From: Symbiodinium natans
Taxonomy: Eukaryota > Sar > Dinophyceae > Suessiales > Symbiodiniaceae
Length of the DNA stretch: 64,000 bases
Assembly: GCA_905221605.1 (NCBI GenBank)
Contig: CAJNDS010000066.1
Coordinates: 62,001-126,000 of the forward strand
Direction of reading: 5' to 3'
The notes below the pieces were generated by a model. That model ran no database searches, was not told where the DNA came from, and worked only from the letters and a program-made list of their open reading frames with translations. The translations under genes were made by a program, and so were the position numbers. Positions 10,089-19,034 of the stretch are shown in pieces; within the stretch, counting starts at the first letter, position 1, and each line of letters starts with the position of its first letter.

Positions 10089-11498
10089 ATGATTGGCTTT
10101 TTCGTCATGTCCGGTCGAGACCCCAGCTCCAGCGAGACTGAACTCTGCTTTCGTAACCACGTCCATGCACGCTCGCCTTTGCCCAGCCAGCCTTGGGAAC
10201 AGCCGAGTATGTTGTGCATTTTTGATCCGACGAAGGCGATGTTCCCTCAAAGGTTGGGCGTGCCTTATCAGGGTGGGAGACCACTACCGATGGCCGCCTC
10301 AACCGCTGACACGCAGTTTTCGACAAGTGTATCAGATAAGGTGGCGTCGCACTGCCAGGCCTGGACTCGTGCAGTTAAGGCCCGTCGGGGGGCGAGCTCA
10401 AGAGACCGTCAGCACGAAGCTTATCAGAAGGTTTTGCTCTTGCTCCAATCCTTTGCTAGTTTCTTTGACTTGTGCACTCTAATGGAGGATGATACAGAGA
10501 CTGGTCAGCACTCATTGCAGGCGATTCTGGCTGGCAAATCCCCAGCCACAGTTTTGAAGCATGTGGGGCCAATTCGCACATTTTGTGAATGGCTGGTGAA
10601 GTCAGGGAACCTTCCTCCTTTTCCTGAAAAGGTCGTTTGGTCTTTTGTCAACTGCGTCTTGAAGCTGCCCCGAACGGCTGCATCCACTTTGGATATGTGT
10701 CTAAAGGCCATCAAGTGGAGTTATCATGCCCTGGGATTGCGGGTACGTCTTGAAGTTTTGCAGAGTGCACGTGTCAACGGACTGGTGGCTAAAGCTCTGG
10801 CCAACAAGAGTCCATGGGACCCGGCTCCCCCTCTGCAAGTACACGAGGTGTTGCAGCTTCATGCAATCGCTCAGGATGAGGGCATCTCTCTTATTGACAG
10901 ATGTGGTGCAGTTCATTTTCTGGCCATGCTCTATGGCAGGGCTAGGGCTTCTGATGTTCGTTGTATTCAACCTTTGATTATTGACAAGAGTGGCGCGGAT
11001 TGGAGTCACGGTTTCATTGAACTAGGTACCCTCTACCATAAAACTTCACGGCTTGATGCTCAGCAACGCCGAATCCTTCCCTTGGTGATTCCGGGAATTG
11101 GTATTGCTAAAGTCCCGTTGGGACAAGTGCTGCTGGAGTTAAGAGATGAAGCTGGGTTGCCGAATGATGGGATTGATGTCCCCTTCCTGCCGGCCCCTCG
11201 GCCCGATGGTAGCTGGTCTTCGGACCCCCTGTCATCTAGTGAAGTGACCCGCTGGCTGCGTTTCCTACTTCCTCGTCCTGATTCAGAAAAGCCATTGTCT
11301 AGTCATTCTCTCAAGGCGACCACCCTGGTGTGGTGCTCCAAATTCGGCATGCTGAGGGAGACTAAGCGTGTTCTTGGTCATCACGCTGACGCTGCTACAG
11401 GATCAGACGCGGTGTACGGTCGGGAGCTGCAGAGTGCTGCGTTGCGTGAGTACATCATCATCCTGGAAGCGGTTGCGTCAGGAAAAATTTTTTCCTGA
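10089..11498 (+). CDS. Tyrosine recombinase of the DIRS-like element
   Basis: A 469-codon ORF (ATG at 10089; a second ATG at 10107 is equally plausible). The N-terminal core-binding part (about residues 90-220) has a SAM-like helical pattern. The catalytic part contains LYGRARASDVR (first Arg), SHSLKATTLVWC (the usual HxxR box, here HxxK), RVLGHHAD (second His) and VYGRE (tyrosine nucleophile). The enzyme would integrate a circular cDNA by site-specific recombination. The ORF stops at a TGA just after an A5T6 run; the other frame continues with a tail (next entry), so the stop is probably a one-base indel. The HxxK box appears to be usual in dinoflagellate relatives, as far as I recall. Confidence 0.8.
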   Translation: MIGFFVMSGRDPSSSETELCFRNHVHARSPLPSQPWEQPSMLCIFDPTKAMFPQRLGVPYQGGRPLPMAASTADTQFSTSVSDKVASHCQAWTRAVKARRGASSRDRQHEAYQKVLLLLQSFASFFDLCTLMEDDTETGQHSLQAILAGKSPATVLKHVGPIRTFCEWLVKSGNLPPFPEKVVWSFVNCVLKLPRTAASTLDMCLKAIKWSYHALGLRVRLEVLQSARVNGLVAKALANKSPWDPAPPLQVHEVLQLHAIAQDEGISLIDRCGAVHFLAMLYGRARASDVRCIQPLIIDKSGADWSHGFIELGTLYHKTSRLDAQQRRILPLVIPGIGIAKVPLGQVLLELRDEAGLPNDGIDVPFLPAPRPDGSWSSDPLSSSEVTRWLRFLLPRPDSEKPLSSHSLKATTLVWCSKFGMLRETKRVLGHHADAATGSDAVYGRELQSAALREYIIILEAVASGKIFS

Positions 11499-11859
11499 CC
11501 AAACTAGGAGCGGCCACTTTGCTCAAGGCTGGAACCGTCAAAAGATCATGGAATCTGCTGCGGTTGCACCTGCAGATGATGAAACCACTCCGGGGGACAC
11601 GACCGACGATCAGGACGCTGCCTTGGCTGTTGTTTCAGATGCTTCTGATTCAGAGGAGGATAATTCGGAGAGTCCCTTGTACTGGGCTTACCCTACGAGT
11701 CAAGTCTTGCACAGAACCACACTTGGGTCTGCTTTGTTTTTGTGCGGTAGAGCTTTTGGAGATCATTACCACCGCGTTCCTATGGTTAGGGCACATGCTT
11801 ATCCTCAGTGTACTAAATGTTTCTCTAAGTGCCAGTTTCCCCTGATGGGGAAATGGTGA
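11499..11859 (+). pseudogene. Displaced C-terminal tail of the tyrosine recombinase
   Basis: Directly after the recombinase stop, in the shifted frame, the sequence reads FPDQTRSGHFAQGWNRQK, then an acidic segment (SDASDSEEDNSESPLYWAY), then LGSALFLCGRAFG and YPQCTKCF. A conserved tail of the form RSG..aQ - acidic - CGR - P.C..CF follows the recombinase in dinoflagellate elements of this type, as I remember them. The tail belongs to the upstream ORF and is separated only by the shift in the A5T6 run at about 11,483-11,493. Confidence 0.6.
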
Positions 11860-11974
11860 GCACGAGCTCCGTTGGAAAAGATCAGGGTGAGTTTGCTGTC
11901 ATGCCATCGCGTAGACTCAGGTGTGAGGTCTCCGCTTGCGAGTGTTTGTTTGGCTCGTCTAGGTTGTAGCAGCC

Positions 11975-13264
11975 ATGACAAGTTCCGTGGATTCGGCCCC
12001 TTACTTCCTCCAGCGAGCAGAGGAGATTTTGCTGACCAAACGGGTCGTTGATGCACTAACTGCTAAAGGGGTCAAAACCTTGGCTCAGTTGGCCTTTTGC
12101 GTGGGCCAGCCGGGGCAACTCCTGGCTCAATCGGATTTCGATACATGGAGCACAGCAGTATTGGCAGACCTTACGGTGGGCGAGAAGGCATCACTGAGAC
12201 GGTTGATTCTTGAGGCCCAGACGATGTTGGTGGCCTCCCTTAAGGACATGGCAGAACCATCCGAGGGTGTTGCACCTAAGAAGGTGGGACTCGCTGAGCG
12301 TAATGCACGCATGGACCAGTTGCGCACTCAGCTTTCGGGGATTTCCCTGACTGGCCAGTTAGAGCCTAGTCATGCCTTGTTGGACATGACCGTTCAGCAG
12401 TGGGAAAACCGATGCCTTAAGTACATTGGCCCGGAAAAATGCCACAGCCGCGAGGAGGAAGTTCAGAACTTGAAGCCGTTGACCACCAGCCTCTCCCTCG
12501 AAGGGGGAAAACTCAAAGTTACGGAGTCCTCTGGCATGGAAGATCGTGATATAGAGGGATCTCTCCAGGTGTTAAACGCCCTTAGAAGGCGGGGAGTTGC
12601 ATATGCATTCGCCAGGCTGATTAGTTGGGACAAGCATGAGGCTTACGTCTCCTCGCTTTTCAAGTACCTCACCAAACCAGCTCAACAAGGTTACCGTAAG
12701 GTTTCCTTGAGGCAGATTCTGCGAGCTGACAAGTTGGCGTTCGCAAAGATGTCCGAGGCAGGAGCAGAGGTTCGTGCAGACGCATCGGGGACTTTGCCTT
12801 TGGATGCCAGGATTTCTTCGGTGCTGCAGGATTACGATTTGATCGTTGCGCTCCTTCCTTTGGGGGATTTTGAAGGTGGAGGAAAGTTGCGATTGGGAAA
12901 AGGCAACCGTAGTCATCCGTACGAGCATGCTCCGAACAAAGGCAAGCCGGGCAAGGGGAAGTCCTTTTGGAGCCCTAGGGGCTTCGAGTCATGGTCCGGA
13001 AAGGGCAAACCCTCACCCAAGGGCAAGGAGAAGGCTGGCATAGGGAAAGGTTACGGGGCTGGCAAGTCGGAATGGCTACCCGAGGGCCTACGTTACCAGG
13101 GAGCGTCCGCATGGAACAAGAAGGGCAACAAGGTCTGCTACGGTTTCAACCTCGGCGGGTGCACGGACGCCAATTGTCAGAGGGGTGATCATGGTTGCAT
13201 CATCTACAAGTGTGGTGGTGACCACCCGGTTACCAAGTGCCCGCTGAAGCCTAAAAAGCTGTGA
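11975..13264 (+). CDS. Gag-like nucleocapsid protein of the DIRS-like element
   Basis: A 429-aa ORF from the ATG at 11975. The N-terminal 270 residues are helical and Leu-rich. The C-terminal part is rich in Gly and Lys (KGKPGKGKSFWSPRG) and ends in a Cys/His cluster: VCYGFNLGGCTDANCQRGDH is a CCCH-type finger and CIIYKCGGDHPVTKCP follows. This is typical of RNA-binding Gag. The stop is TGA at 13,262-13,264. The same frame continues open through the methyltransferase-like domain to 14,512 and then through RT-RH to 16,483, so Gag is probably the first part of a long polyprotein. Confidence 0.75.
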   Translation: MTSSVDSAPYFLQRAEEILLTKRVVDALTAKGVKTLAQLAFCVGQPGQLLAQSDFDTWSTAVLADLTVGEKASLRRLILEAQTMLVASLKDMAEPSEGVAPKKVGLAERNARMDQLRTQLSGISLTGQLEPSHALLDMTVQQWENRCLKYIGPEKCHSREEEVQNLKPLTTSLSLEGGKLKVTESSGMEDRDIEGSLQVLNALRRRGVAYAFARLISWDKHEAYVSSLFKYLTKPAQQGYRKVSLRQILRADKLAFAKMSEAGAEVRADASGTLPLDARISSVLQDYDLIVALLPLGDFEGGGKLRLGKGNRSHPYEHAPNKGKPGKGKSFWSPRGFESWSGKGKPSPKGKEKAGIGKGYGAGKSEWLPEGLRYQGASAWNKKGNKVCYGFNLGGCTDANCQRGDHGCIIYKCGGDHPVTKCPLKPKKL

Positions 13265-14512
13265 CTAGGTGATCCTGGTCTTGATGACACTTCGCTGGCT
13301 CAGGATGTTGAGATGGTTCCTCAGGATGAATCCGTTAGTGGCGTCATCTCTGCTCCGAACCAGGAGGTCGGTATGGAGGCCTTACCTTCAGGTGCGGGAT
13401 TGGAACCCGTATCTGCAGTTGGGGTTGCCGAAGGTTGTGAATGTGACGTTGAATGTTCTTTTTCGATGGCTTCAATGCCGTCGGCCACAACACTGCCAGT
13501 TTTCCAGACCGGCGAGGAGACATCTTCTCGGAGCGAGCAGTGTTCTCCGGCTACAGAGCCGCAACAAGTTTTCTCGAATGAACAGCACGGGGGACCTACC
13601 CGTGCGATCCTTCAATGTTTTGCTGGGCAGGCCCGTGTGGCTGCAGCTCTGCTCGCGCAGGGTTACTTTGCTTATGGAGTGGATCGTGTTAAACACAAGT
13701 CCGCTATGGCACCTGTTTTGCAAATGGACCTGTCCTCTCGGACAGCTTGTGATTCTGTTCTTACTTGGTTGGACAAACGAAAGATTGCGGGGGTGCTGAT
13801 TTGCATACCAAAGCTCACCTTGGACCCCATCTCTGCGGCATTTGTTTTCGCGGTTATCAATGGATGCCTCGACAGGGACTTGCCGTTAGTGGTAGAAGGC
13901 TCTTGCAAGTCCCCATTTTGGGATAATTTGAACCAACTTCCAGACGCTCAGCAGGCACCCCATTGGGTCGAAGTAGAGTGGGGATGCTGGATCCCTGCGA
14001 GTCAGCAGCGGAGTTTTGTGATGTCGAACCTTCCTGAAATCACCACGGTTAGGCGCGAAGGGCGAGAACCGGCAGGGAAGTCGACAACACTGGAGACCTC
14101 CTCAGGGGCATACCCCCGAGGTTTTGCGACTGCTTTGGCTGAGGTCTTCGCGGCTGGCGTCGCAGCGAGAAAACTTCTGCGCCAAAACCCTTCTTTGGCC
14201 AATAAGGTCATTCGAGTGTCGGCCATGCACCAACCTCGAGGGCACTTGAATGAGGTCATGCCGGAATGGAAGGTGGTCGTCTATGTGCTGCTGCCTAGAT
14301 CAGTGACTGAGGACCCTTTCTCAGGACGCAAGCGTCTCAAGCAGGAGTGGCGGATTCCGGATGGCATCCGAGTGTTGCCGGGGATGGCCGCCCTGCCGGT
14401 GGATGCCCAGCTTCTGTCGCGGACTCAGACAGGGGGGAACTTGAGCCCGCAGCTTCAGCAGGAAATGCAGCAACTGGATGGTGCCTCAGTGCTGAGAGTG
14501 GGGATTCCTTGA
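13265..14512 (+). CDS. Degenerate SAM-methyltransferase-like domain of the element polyprotein
   Basis: In frame with Gag across a TGA. After a ~100-residue acidic/Ser linker comes AILQCFAGQARVAAALLAQG followed by YGVDRVKH, which matches motif I and the following strand of cytosine methyltransferases (F.G.g.....L...G....gvD). The position of motif IV, normally PC, reads GVLICIPKLTLD. The position of motif VI, normally EN, reads VVEGSCKSPFWDN. Both catalytic signatures are therefore absent. Related retroelements of dinoflagellates carry cytosine methyltransferase domains (established knowledge). This copy, or its whole lineage, appears catalytically dead. The ORF ends at TGA 14,510-14,512 and the frame stays open beyond it. 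Confidence 0.55.
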   Translation, partial: LGDPGLDDTSLAQDVEMVPQDESVSGVISAPNQEVGMEALPSGAGLEPVSAVGVAEGCECDVECSFSMASMPSATTLPVFQTGEETSSRSEQCSPATEPQQVFSNEQHGGPTRAILQCFAGQARVAAALLAQGYFAYGVDRVKHKSAMAPVLQMDLSSRTACDSVLTWLDKRKIAGVLICIPKLTLDPISAAFVFAVINGCLDRDLPLVVEGSCKSPFWDNLNQLPDAQQAPHWVEVEWGCWIPASQQRSFVMSNLPEITTVRREGREPAGKSTTLETSSGAYPRGFATALAEVFAAGVAARKLLRQNPSLANKVIRVSAMHQPRGHLNEVMPEWKVVVYVLLPRSVTEDPFSGRKRLKQEWRIPDGIRVLPGMAALPVDAQLLSRTQTGGNLSPQLQQEMQQLDGASVLRVGIP

Positions 14513-16483
14513 GCAAAGCTAGGACACCCTTATCATCAGCTGTCTAAGTGCAACAAACCATTAGAGAAGTTGATCGAGCAACTTGTACATCGTCCAGGTT
14601 CGGTGAGATCCCAGAGAAAGTTTTACCTTGAGAAATGGGCTAGAAGAGCCAAAGAACTGGAGCCAGAGGAGGCACAGCTGAAGGCTGGTATGTCCACCCA
14701 TCGAGGAGCGATCCTTGGACCGAAACGTATCCTCCTCTTCCAAGAAATGCTTCAAGACATTCAATATGATGATATGGGCGTGGTGCAGGAGCTCATTCAG
14801 GGAGCCACGCTCACAGGCCCTATCCCAGTGACAGGAGTTTTGGATGCGAAACTGAAGCCAGCCAGGATGGACATTGAACAACTTGTGGACATGTCCGACC
14901 AGGTGTGTGAACAGATTTTCGCCAGGACAATATCCAGTGGTGATAGAAACATGGACACGCTGTTGTGGGAGAAAACGTTAGAGGAGGTTGAGAAGGGTCA
15001 CCTTGCAGGACCTTTCGACGTTCGCCATCTCCCAAAAGGCTGTTTGGTGAGTTCCCGTTTCCCTCTGATGCAGGGAGGCAAACTCCGACCTATTGACAAC
15101 TACTCTTCCAGTCTCATTAACGACACGGTCACCGTCTCCGAGAAACCTGTTACACATTCAATTGACGAGATCGCACTCCTAATTACCAAGCTATCGAAGG
15201 CAGCTAGGAAAAAAGGACTGTTGGAACTCTTCGGGAAGACGGCTGACCTGAAAAGCGCCTATCGACAGTTGGCCATTTCAGATGAGAGTTTGAAATTTTC
15301 ATACTTGGCAGTGTACGACCCGATCGAGGGGAAGCCCAAACTGTTCCAGCAACTGGCAGTGCCTTTTGGTTCCACGAAAGCAGTATACTTCTTCTTGAGA
15401 GTTGCGAGGGCTCTTTGGACGATCCTGGTGAAAGGAGCCAGAATCCCTACGACGAATTACTTTGACGACTTTGTTCTCCTCGCGTTGAGTGGTGACAGGA
15501 GTTCATGTGGGTATACTTTCGATGAGGTCATGAAACTGTTAGGTTGGAAGCTGTCATCAGACAAGACTACGGAGTGGAGCACAAGTTTCGAAGCTTTGGG
15601 CGTTTTGTTTGAGCTGGACCAAACAGGGACAGGGGTCCTAAAAGTCAAGAACACTGAACGAAGGCGTCGGGAGTTGGTCACAGCCATCAGAGGTTTCCTG
15701 GAGAATGGTTTGATGGCCCAGAAGGAGGCCTTACAATTGAGGGGCAGATTACAGTTTGCACAAGCTCAGTTCTTCGGAAGGTTGGGCAGGAGATGTCTGG
15801 TTGAGATCACGAGACATGCTTATGGTGGGAGGCGGAAAATTCCGGGATACACCAAAGACCTTTTGGAAGACTTTTGCAAGTTCTTAGATGCTGCTCAGCC
15901 CAGGTTGGTGGGACAGGTGTCATGCAGATCGTTCATGATACTTACCGATGCAGCCTTCGAAACCGAGACAAGGTCTGGTGGCTTAGGTGGCGTGCTCCTT
16001 ACCGGGAGTGGGACAGCACTGTCGTTCTTCAGTGTGCCGATCTCAGAACCCCAAACCCGAGTGCTATCCACAGAGGAAGAGCAAACTATTATTTATGAGC
16101 TGGAGATGCTTGGGGTTTTGATTGGTTTGAAGTTGCTGACATGTAAGACTGTAGCCTTTGCTGAATCGTATTCCCAGCATGGAGCGACTGCTGGAACTGG
16201 GGTAATCGTCTACCTCGACAACGATGCGGCCCGACACGCCTACATCTCGGGATCTGCTAAGAAAGGAGTCGCTGGAATGTTGGTGGATGAAGCAAACTTC
16301 CTGGAATATGTTCACGGATTTCTACCGTGGTATGCAAGGGTTGCCTCCCCAGCGAATCTTGCAGATCAACCTTCGAGGTTCCAACTTGATTTGGTTAGGA
16401 AGTTAGGATTCAAGGACGAATCGCTAGAAGCGAGCAGGATCATTTCAGCGATTGTAAAGAGAGCCTCGAAACTGAAGGTTTGA
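14513..16483 (+). CDS. Reverse transcriptase-RNase H of the DIRS-like element
   Basis: Open in the Gag frame from just after the TGA at 14,510-14,512 to 16,483. RT motifs in order: LVSSRFPLMQGGKLRPIDNY (fingers), TADLKSAYRQLAI (motif A, catalytic Asp), QLAVPFGSTKAVYFFLRVA (motif B region) and TNYFDDFVLL (YxDD box, motif C). The C-terminal third has LTDAAFET, YELEMLGVLIG and VYLDNDAARHAYISG, matching the D-E-D arrangement of the RNase H-like domain found downstream of RT in DIRS-type elements. No internal stop or frameshift was seen over about 650 codons. The first in-frame ATG lies well inside the open frame, consistent with translation as part of a Gag-Pol polyprotein rather than from its own start. 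Confidence 0.85.
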   Translation, partial: AKLGHPYHQLSKCNKPLEKLIEQLVHRPGSVRSQRKFYLEKWARRAKELEPEEAQLKAGMSTHRGAILGPKRILLFQEMLQDIQYDDMGVVQELIQGATLTGPIPVTGVLDAKLKPARMDIEQLVDMSDQVCEQIFARTISSGDRNMDTLLWEKTLEEVEKGHLAGPFDVRHLPKGCLVSSRFPLMQGGKLRPIDNYSSSLINDTVTVSEKPVTHSIDEIALLITKLSKAARKKGLLELFGKTADLKSAYRQLAISDESLKFSYLAVYDPIEGKPKLFQQLAVPFGSTKAVYFFLRVARALWTILVKGARIPTTNYFDDFVLLALSGDRSSCGYTFDEVMKLLGWKLSSDKTTEWSTSFEALGVLFELDQTGTGVLKVKNTERRRRELVTAIRGFLENGLMAQKEALQLRGRLQFAQAQFFGRLGRRCLVEITRHAYGGRRKIPGYTKDLLEDFCKFLDAAQPRLVGQVSCRSFMILTDAAFETETRSGGLGGVLLTGSGTALSFFSVPISEPQTRVLSTEEEQTIIYELEMLGVLIGLKLLTCKTVAFAESYSQHGATAGTGVIVYLDNDAARHAYISGSAKKGVAGMLVDEANFLEYVHGFLPWYARVASPANLADQPSRFQLDLVRKLGFKDESLEASRIISAIVKRASKLKV

Positions 16484-16501
16484 CACACGGCTCAGGTGAA
16501 T

Positions 16502-16739
16502 GGGGAAAGGAGCCCTGTGTCTCACAGGACATTTCGAGACTCAACAACAGTCTTGGGTCTTACAGGAGGGATCGAGATCCAACCAGCCGTGCTCGGTACT
16601 GTTTCCCCACCACGTGAAAAGATTCGAACGTGAGCGAGTGATGTGAGCAGAATGCATGTTGCTTGGTGGAGAGTGTGTCATGCTTGATGTGTTCGAACAC
16701 GACATGACATTTCAAGACAAGCACGGTTTTGAACAATAA
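16502..16739 (+). repeat. 238-bp direct repeat, copy 1
   Basis: Starts GGGGAAAGGAGCCCTGTGTC and ends GGTTTTGAACAATAA. By eye it is identical to 17,585-17,822. It begins about 20 bp after the RT-RH stop. It contains GGGGAAA near the start and TTTCCCC in the middle, which can pair. Most likely this is half of the split direct repeats of the DIRS-like element. Confidence 0.9.
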
Positions 16740-17243
16740 GTATCGTTCTTCGAATACCTGGAGAAGATAGAGCTTTATTGTTCAAAGGAAACAGCATTCA
16801 AAATGTTGCAGTGAACAAAACATTTGCTTGTTGTTTTAGTGCTTGCCTTTTTGCACAACTTATTTTCACTGCTCGGTCAGTTTCATGCTTGTTCGTGCAG
16901 GGTTTGTACTTACTGTATACACCCGTCGCAGCGGGACCTCTCGAGGGGCAGGATGCCCGGAAAGTGCTCTTAGAGGCTGATAGATCAATTTTGAAAAACC
17001 CACCCTCGCCACCCTTGTATACTAATGTGAGAGTTTTCGCAACTATGTCAGGAGATGACTCAGTGTGCACAAGGGGTTGTGGCAGTATCCGGGAAGGGAC
17101 CAGGCAACTCAGCGAGCGTGTTGCAATCAGGGACCCTTGTTAGCGCGGGCCTTAGTTTGCGTGATGACAGTTTTGCTTGCTGTTTGATGCATAAAAGGCT
17201 CGAGTATTGCTCTTCCACCACTTTACTTTTCTCAGCACTCTTC
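16740..17243. other. Spacer between direct repeats; no gene seen
   Basis: Unique sequence between the first direct repeat and the small 81-aa ORF. It carries the string TATGTCAGGAGATGACTCAG near 17,043 but no supported ORF. Confidence 0.5.
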
Positions 17244-17489
17244 ATGGCGCGGTCGTTGACACGAGATCAGCTGAATGATTTTCGAGTGTGGCTTCACTCT
17301 TTGAATATGGATTCCCTCGTGAAGGTGGCTGAGGTATTGGACGATCTCATGGCAGACCGCGAAATGCAGCAACGAGAGGCTGCTGCAGCTCTTCAATCTC
17401 AGTGGCAGTTTGTGAACCCTGAACCTGACTTGGAGCAGCCAAGTGAAGCTGCCTCGTCAAGCTCTCAGCGACAGCCAGAAACTTCTTGA
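17244..17489 (+). CDS. Small 81-aa ORF between the direct repeats
   Basis: ATG at 17,244, TGA at 17,487-17,489. The protein starts MARSLTRDQLNDFRVWLHSL, continues with an acidic amphipathic helix (VKVAEVLDDLMADREMQQRE) and ends in a Ser/Gln/Pro-rich tail. I do not recognise it. Its position between the two 238-bp repeats is where Ngaro/DIRS elements carry terminal-repeat sequence, so it could be a small element ORF or chance. Confidence 0.3.
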   Translation: MARSLTRDQLNDFRVWLHSLNMDSLVKVAEVLDDLMADREMQQREAAAALQSQWQFVNPEPDLEQPSEAASSSSQRQPETS

Positions 17490-17584
17490 CCTGTCGTTCT
17501 GAACCTGCTGGGTATTCTGTTCAGGCCGTCACACTTAGGTCGAACCTGTGAGAGGTAGTGAGTTAGCTACATTTTCCTCTCGAA

Positions 17585-17822
17585 GGGGAAAGGAGCCCTG
17601 TGTCTCACAGGACATTTCGAGACTCAACAACAGTCTTGGGTCTTACAGGAGGGATCGAGATCCAACCAGCCGTGCTCGGTACTGTTTCCCCACCACGTGA
17701 AAAGATTCGAACGTGAGCGAGTGATGTGAGCAGAATGCATGTTGCTTGGTGGAGAGTGTGTCATGCTTGATGTGTTCGAACACGACATGACATTTCAAGA
17801 CAAGCACGGTTTTGAACAATAA
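17585..17822 (+). repeat. 238-bp direct repeat, copy 2
   Basis: Apparently identical to 16,502-16,739. Sequence after 17,822 (CAAGTTTGCCAAGAAGG...) is unrelated to that after copy 1, so 17,822 is a plausible right end of the element. Confidence 0.9.
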
Positions 17823-19034
17823 CAAGTTTGCCAAGAAGGTCATGAAGGCTATGAAAGGCGACGAAGGCCGACGAAGGCGATGAAAGCCAACAAAGGCGCG
17901 CACGGCGCCGAAACACTTTTTTGGAATCTCGAAGAGTAGCTTGTTCTGAAAACAAAGTGTGCCGCGTGGTTGCTCCCTAATACCCTGGGGTTCCCGAGCC
18001 CGCCCGCCAACAACCGGTAGGAGTGCCCTGCAAGTGAGTGCGCATCTGCGTCGCTTGCCGCCCGACCCCCGTAGGCCCTTCCCTTCGGCCCTGCACTAAA
18101 CATTTTATTCCGTGCTCGCTTTCTCAAGACATCTCGGGTAGGGGTGGGGGGCTGCCGGGCGGTTTGGGGCGTGGGCGGGCTTGCGTCGCAGGGGCCTCAG
18201 AGTGTCTTAGGGTTTCTCCTCGGGTATGTTTCGGACTTGAGGTTGGGATCTGCGTGTGCGCACAGGAGGGCCCTGCACTGCTGACCCCCCCGTAACCCCG
18301 CCCGTGCCCGTCCCCTCCTCGCTCCGCCCAGGTCTGGAGTCTTCGGCGTTGGCGCAGCAGGCGTGGGTCGGGACGTTGGAACCCCAGAGTGCGGGATGCC
18401 CTTGCACGTTGCAGTCGTGAGCCTTGGGTCTTTGAAGCTGTGAGCCTGGGATCTCTGAAGCTGCGAGCCTGGAATCTCTGAAGCTGCGAGCCTGGAATCT
18501 CTGTAGCTTTTAGTTCGAAGGGGGAGACCGCAGTATAGACGGTCCATTCGCCCAGGCCTGGACCTCTTCGTGGACGCCCTGCTCCTCAGAGGGTTTTTGC
18601 ACTTCGGACTTGGAGGGTATGGGGCTTTGTTGGTTTGAGCGTGAGCGCATGAGTGCCTTGCCGCTGCCACCCCAACATCCCCGTCAAGATAGAGTGCCCT
18701 GCGGTCCCGAACCCCGCCCGGGAGCCCCGTCGCTTGCAGGTACTCTTCGCGTCGGCTTCTACATCGACTTCCTTTCGCCTGGAACCTGGCCGTCTGCCTC
18801 CGCAACCGCGGTACTGCTGTTTGAGGGCCGTCGAGTTTGAGCATTGCTGAATTACTGCAGCACATTTTGTGCGCAAGCTCGTGGGGCTTCCAGCTGGTAG
18901 GGCCTTCTGATCAGGGGCTTGCTGCTTAGAGGGCTTTCAGCTCACAGGACTTGCAGCTTATAGGGCTTTCAGCTCACAGGGCTCTTAGCTCCGGTGGCTT
19001 GCACTTCTAGGGCTTGCAGGGGGGCTCTGGGGTG
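17823..19034. other. No gene seen; short tandem repeats
   Basis: GC-rich. A ~10-bp GAAGGCGATGAAAGCC-type repeat sits at 17,830-17,905. Three and a half copies of a ~27-bp unit (CTCTGAAGCTGCGAGCCTGG with AAT) lie at 18,430-18,510. A GCTTTCAGCTCACAGGG-type repeat is at 18,915-19,020. Minus ORFs through this stretch (18,197-18,865) show no motif. Confidence 0.5.

Larger units (their letters stand above)
8594..17822 (+). mobile_element. DIRS-like (tyrosine recombinase) retrotransposon
   Basis: The plus strand carries, in order, an RS-rich ORF, a tyrosine recombinase, a Gag with CCCH/CCHC zinc knuckles, a methyltransferase-like domain, reverse transcriptase with RNase H, and two apparently identical 238-bp direct repeats (16,502-16,739 and 17,585-17,822). 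A tyrosine recombinase in place of a DDE integrase, together with RT-RH and no LTRs flanking the coding region, is the hallmark of the DIRS/Ngaro order. Split direct repeats at the right end fit that order too. I could not find the left terminal copy, so the left limit given is only the first associated ORF. Damage is light: one homopolymer frameshift, one frameshift in the first ORF, and two in-frame TGA codons. Confidence 0.75.
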
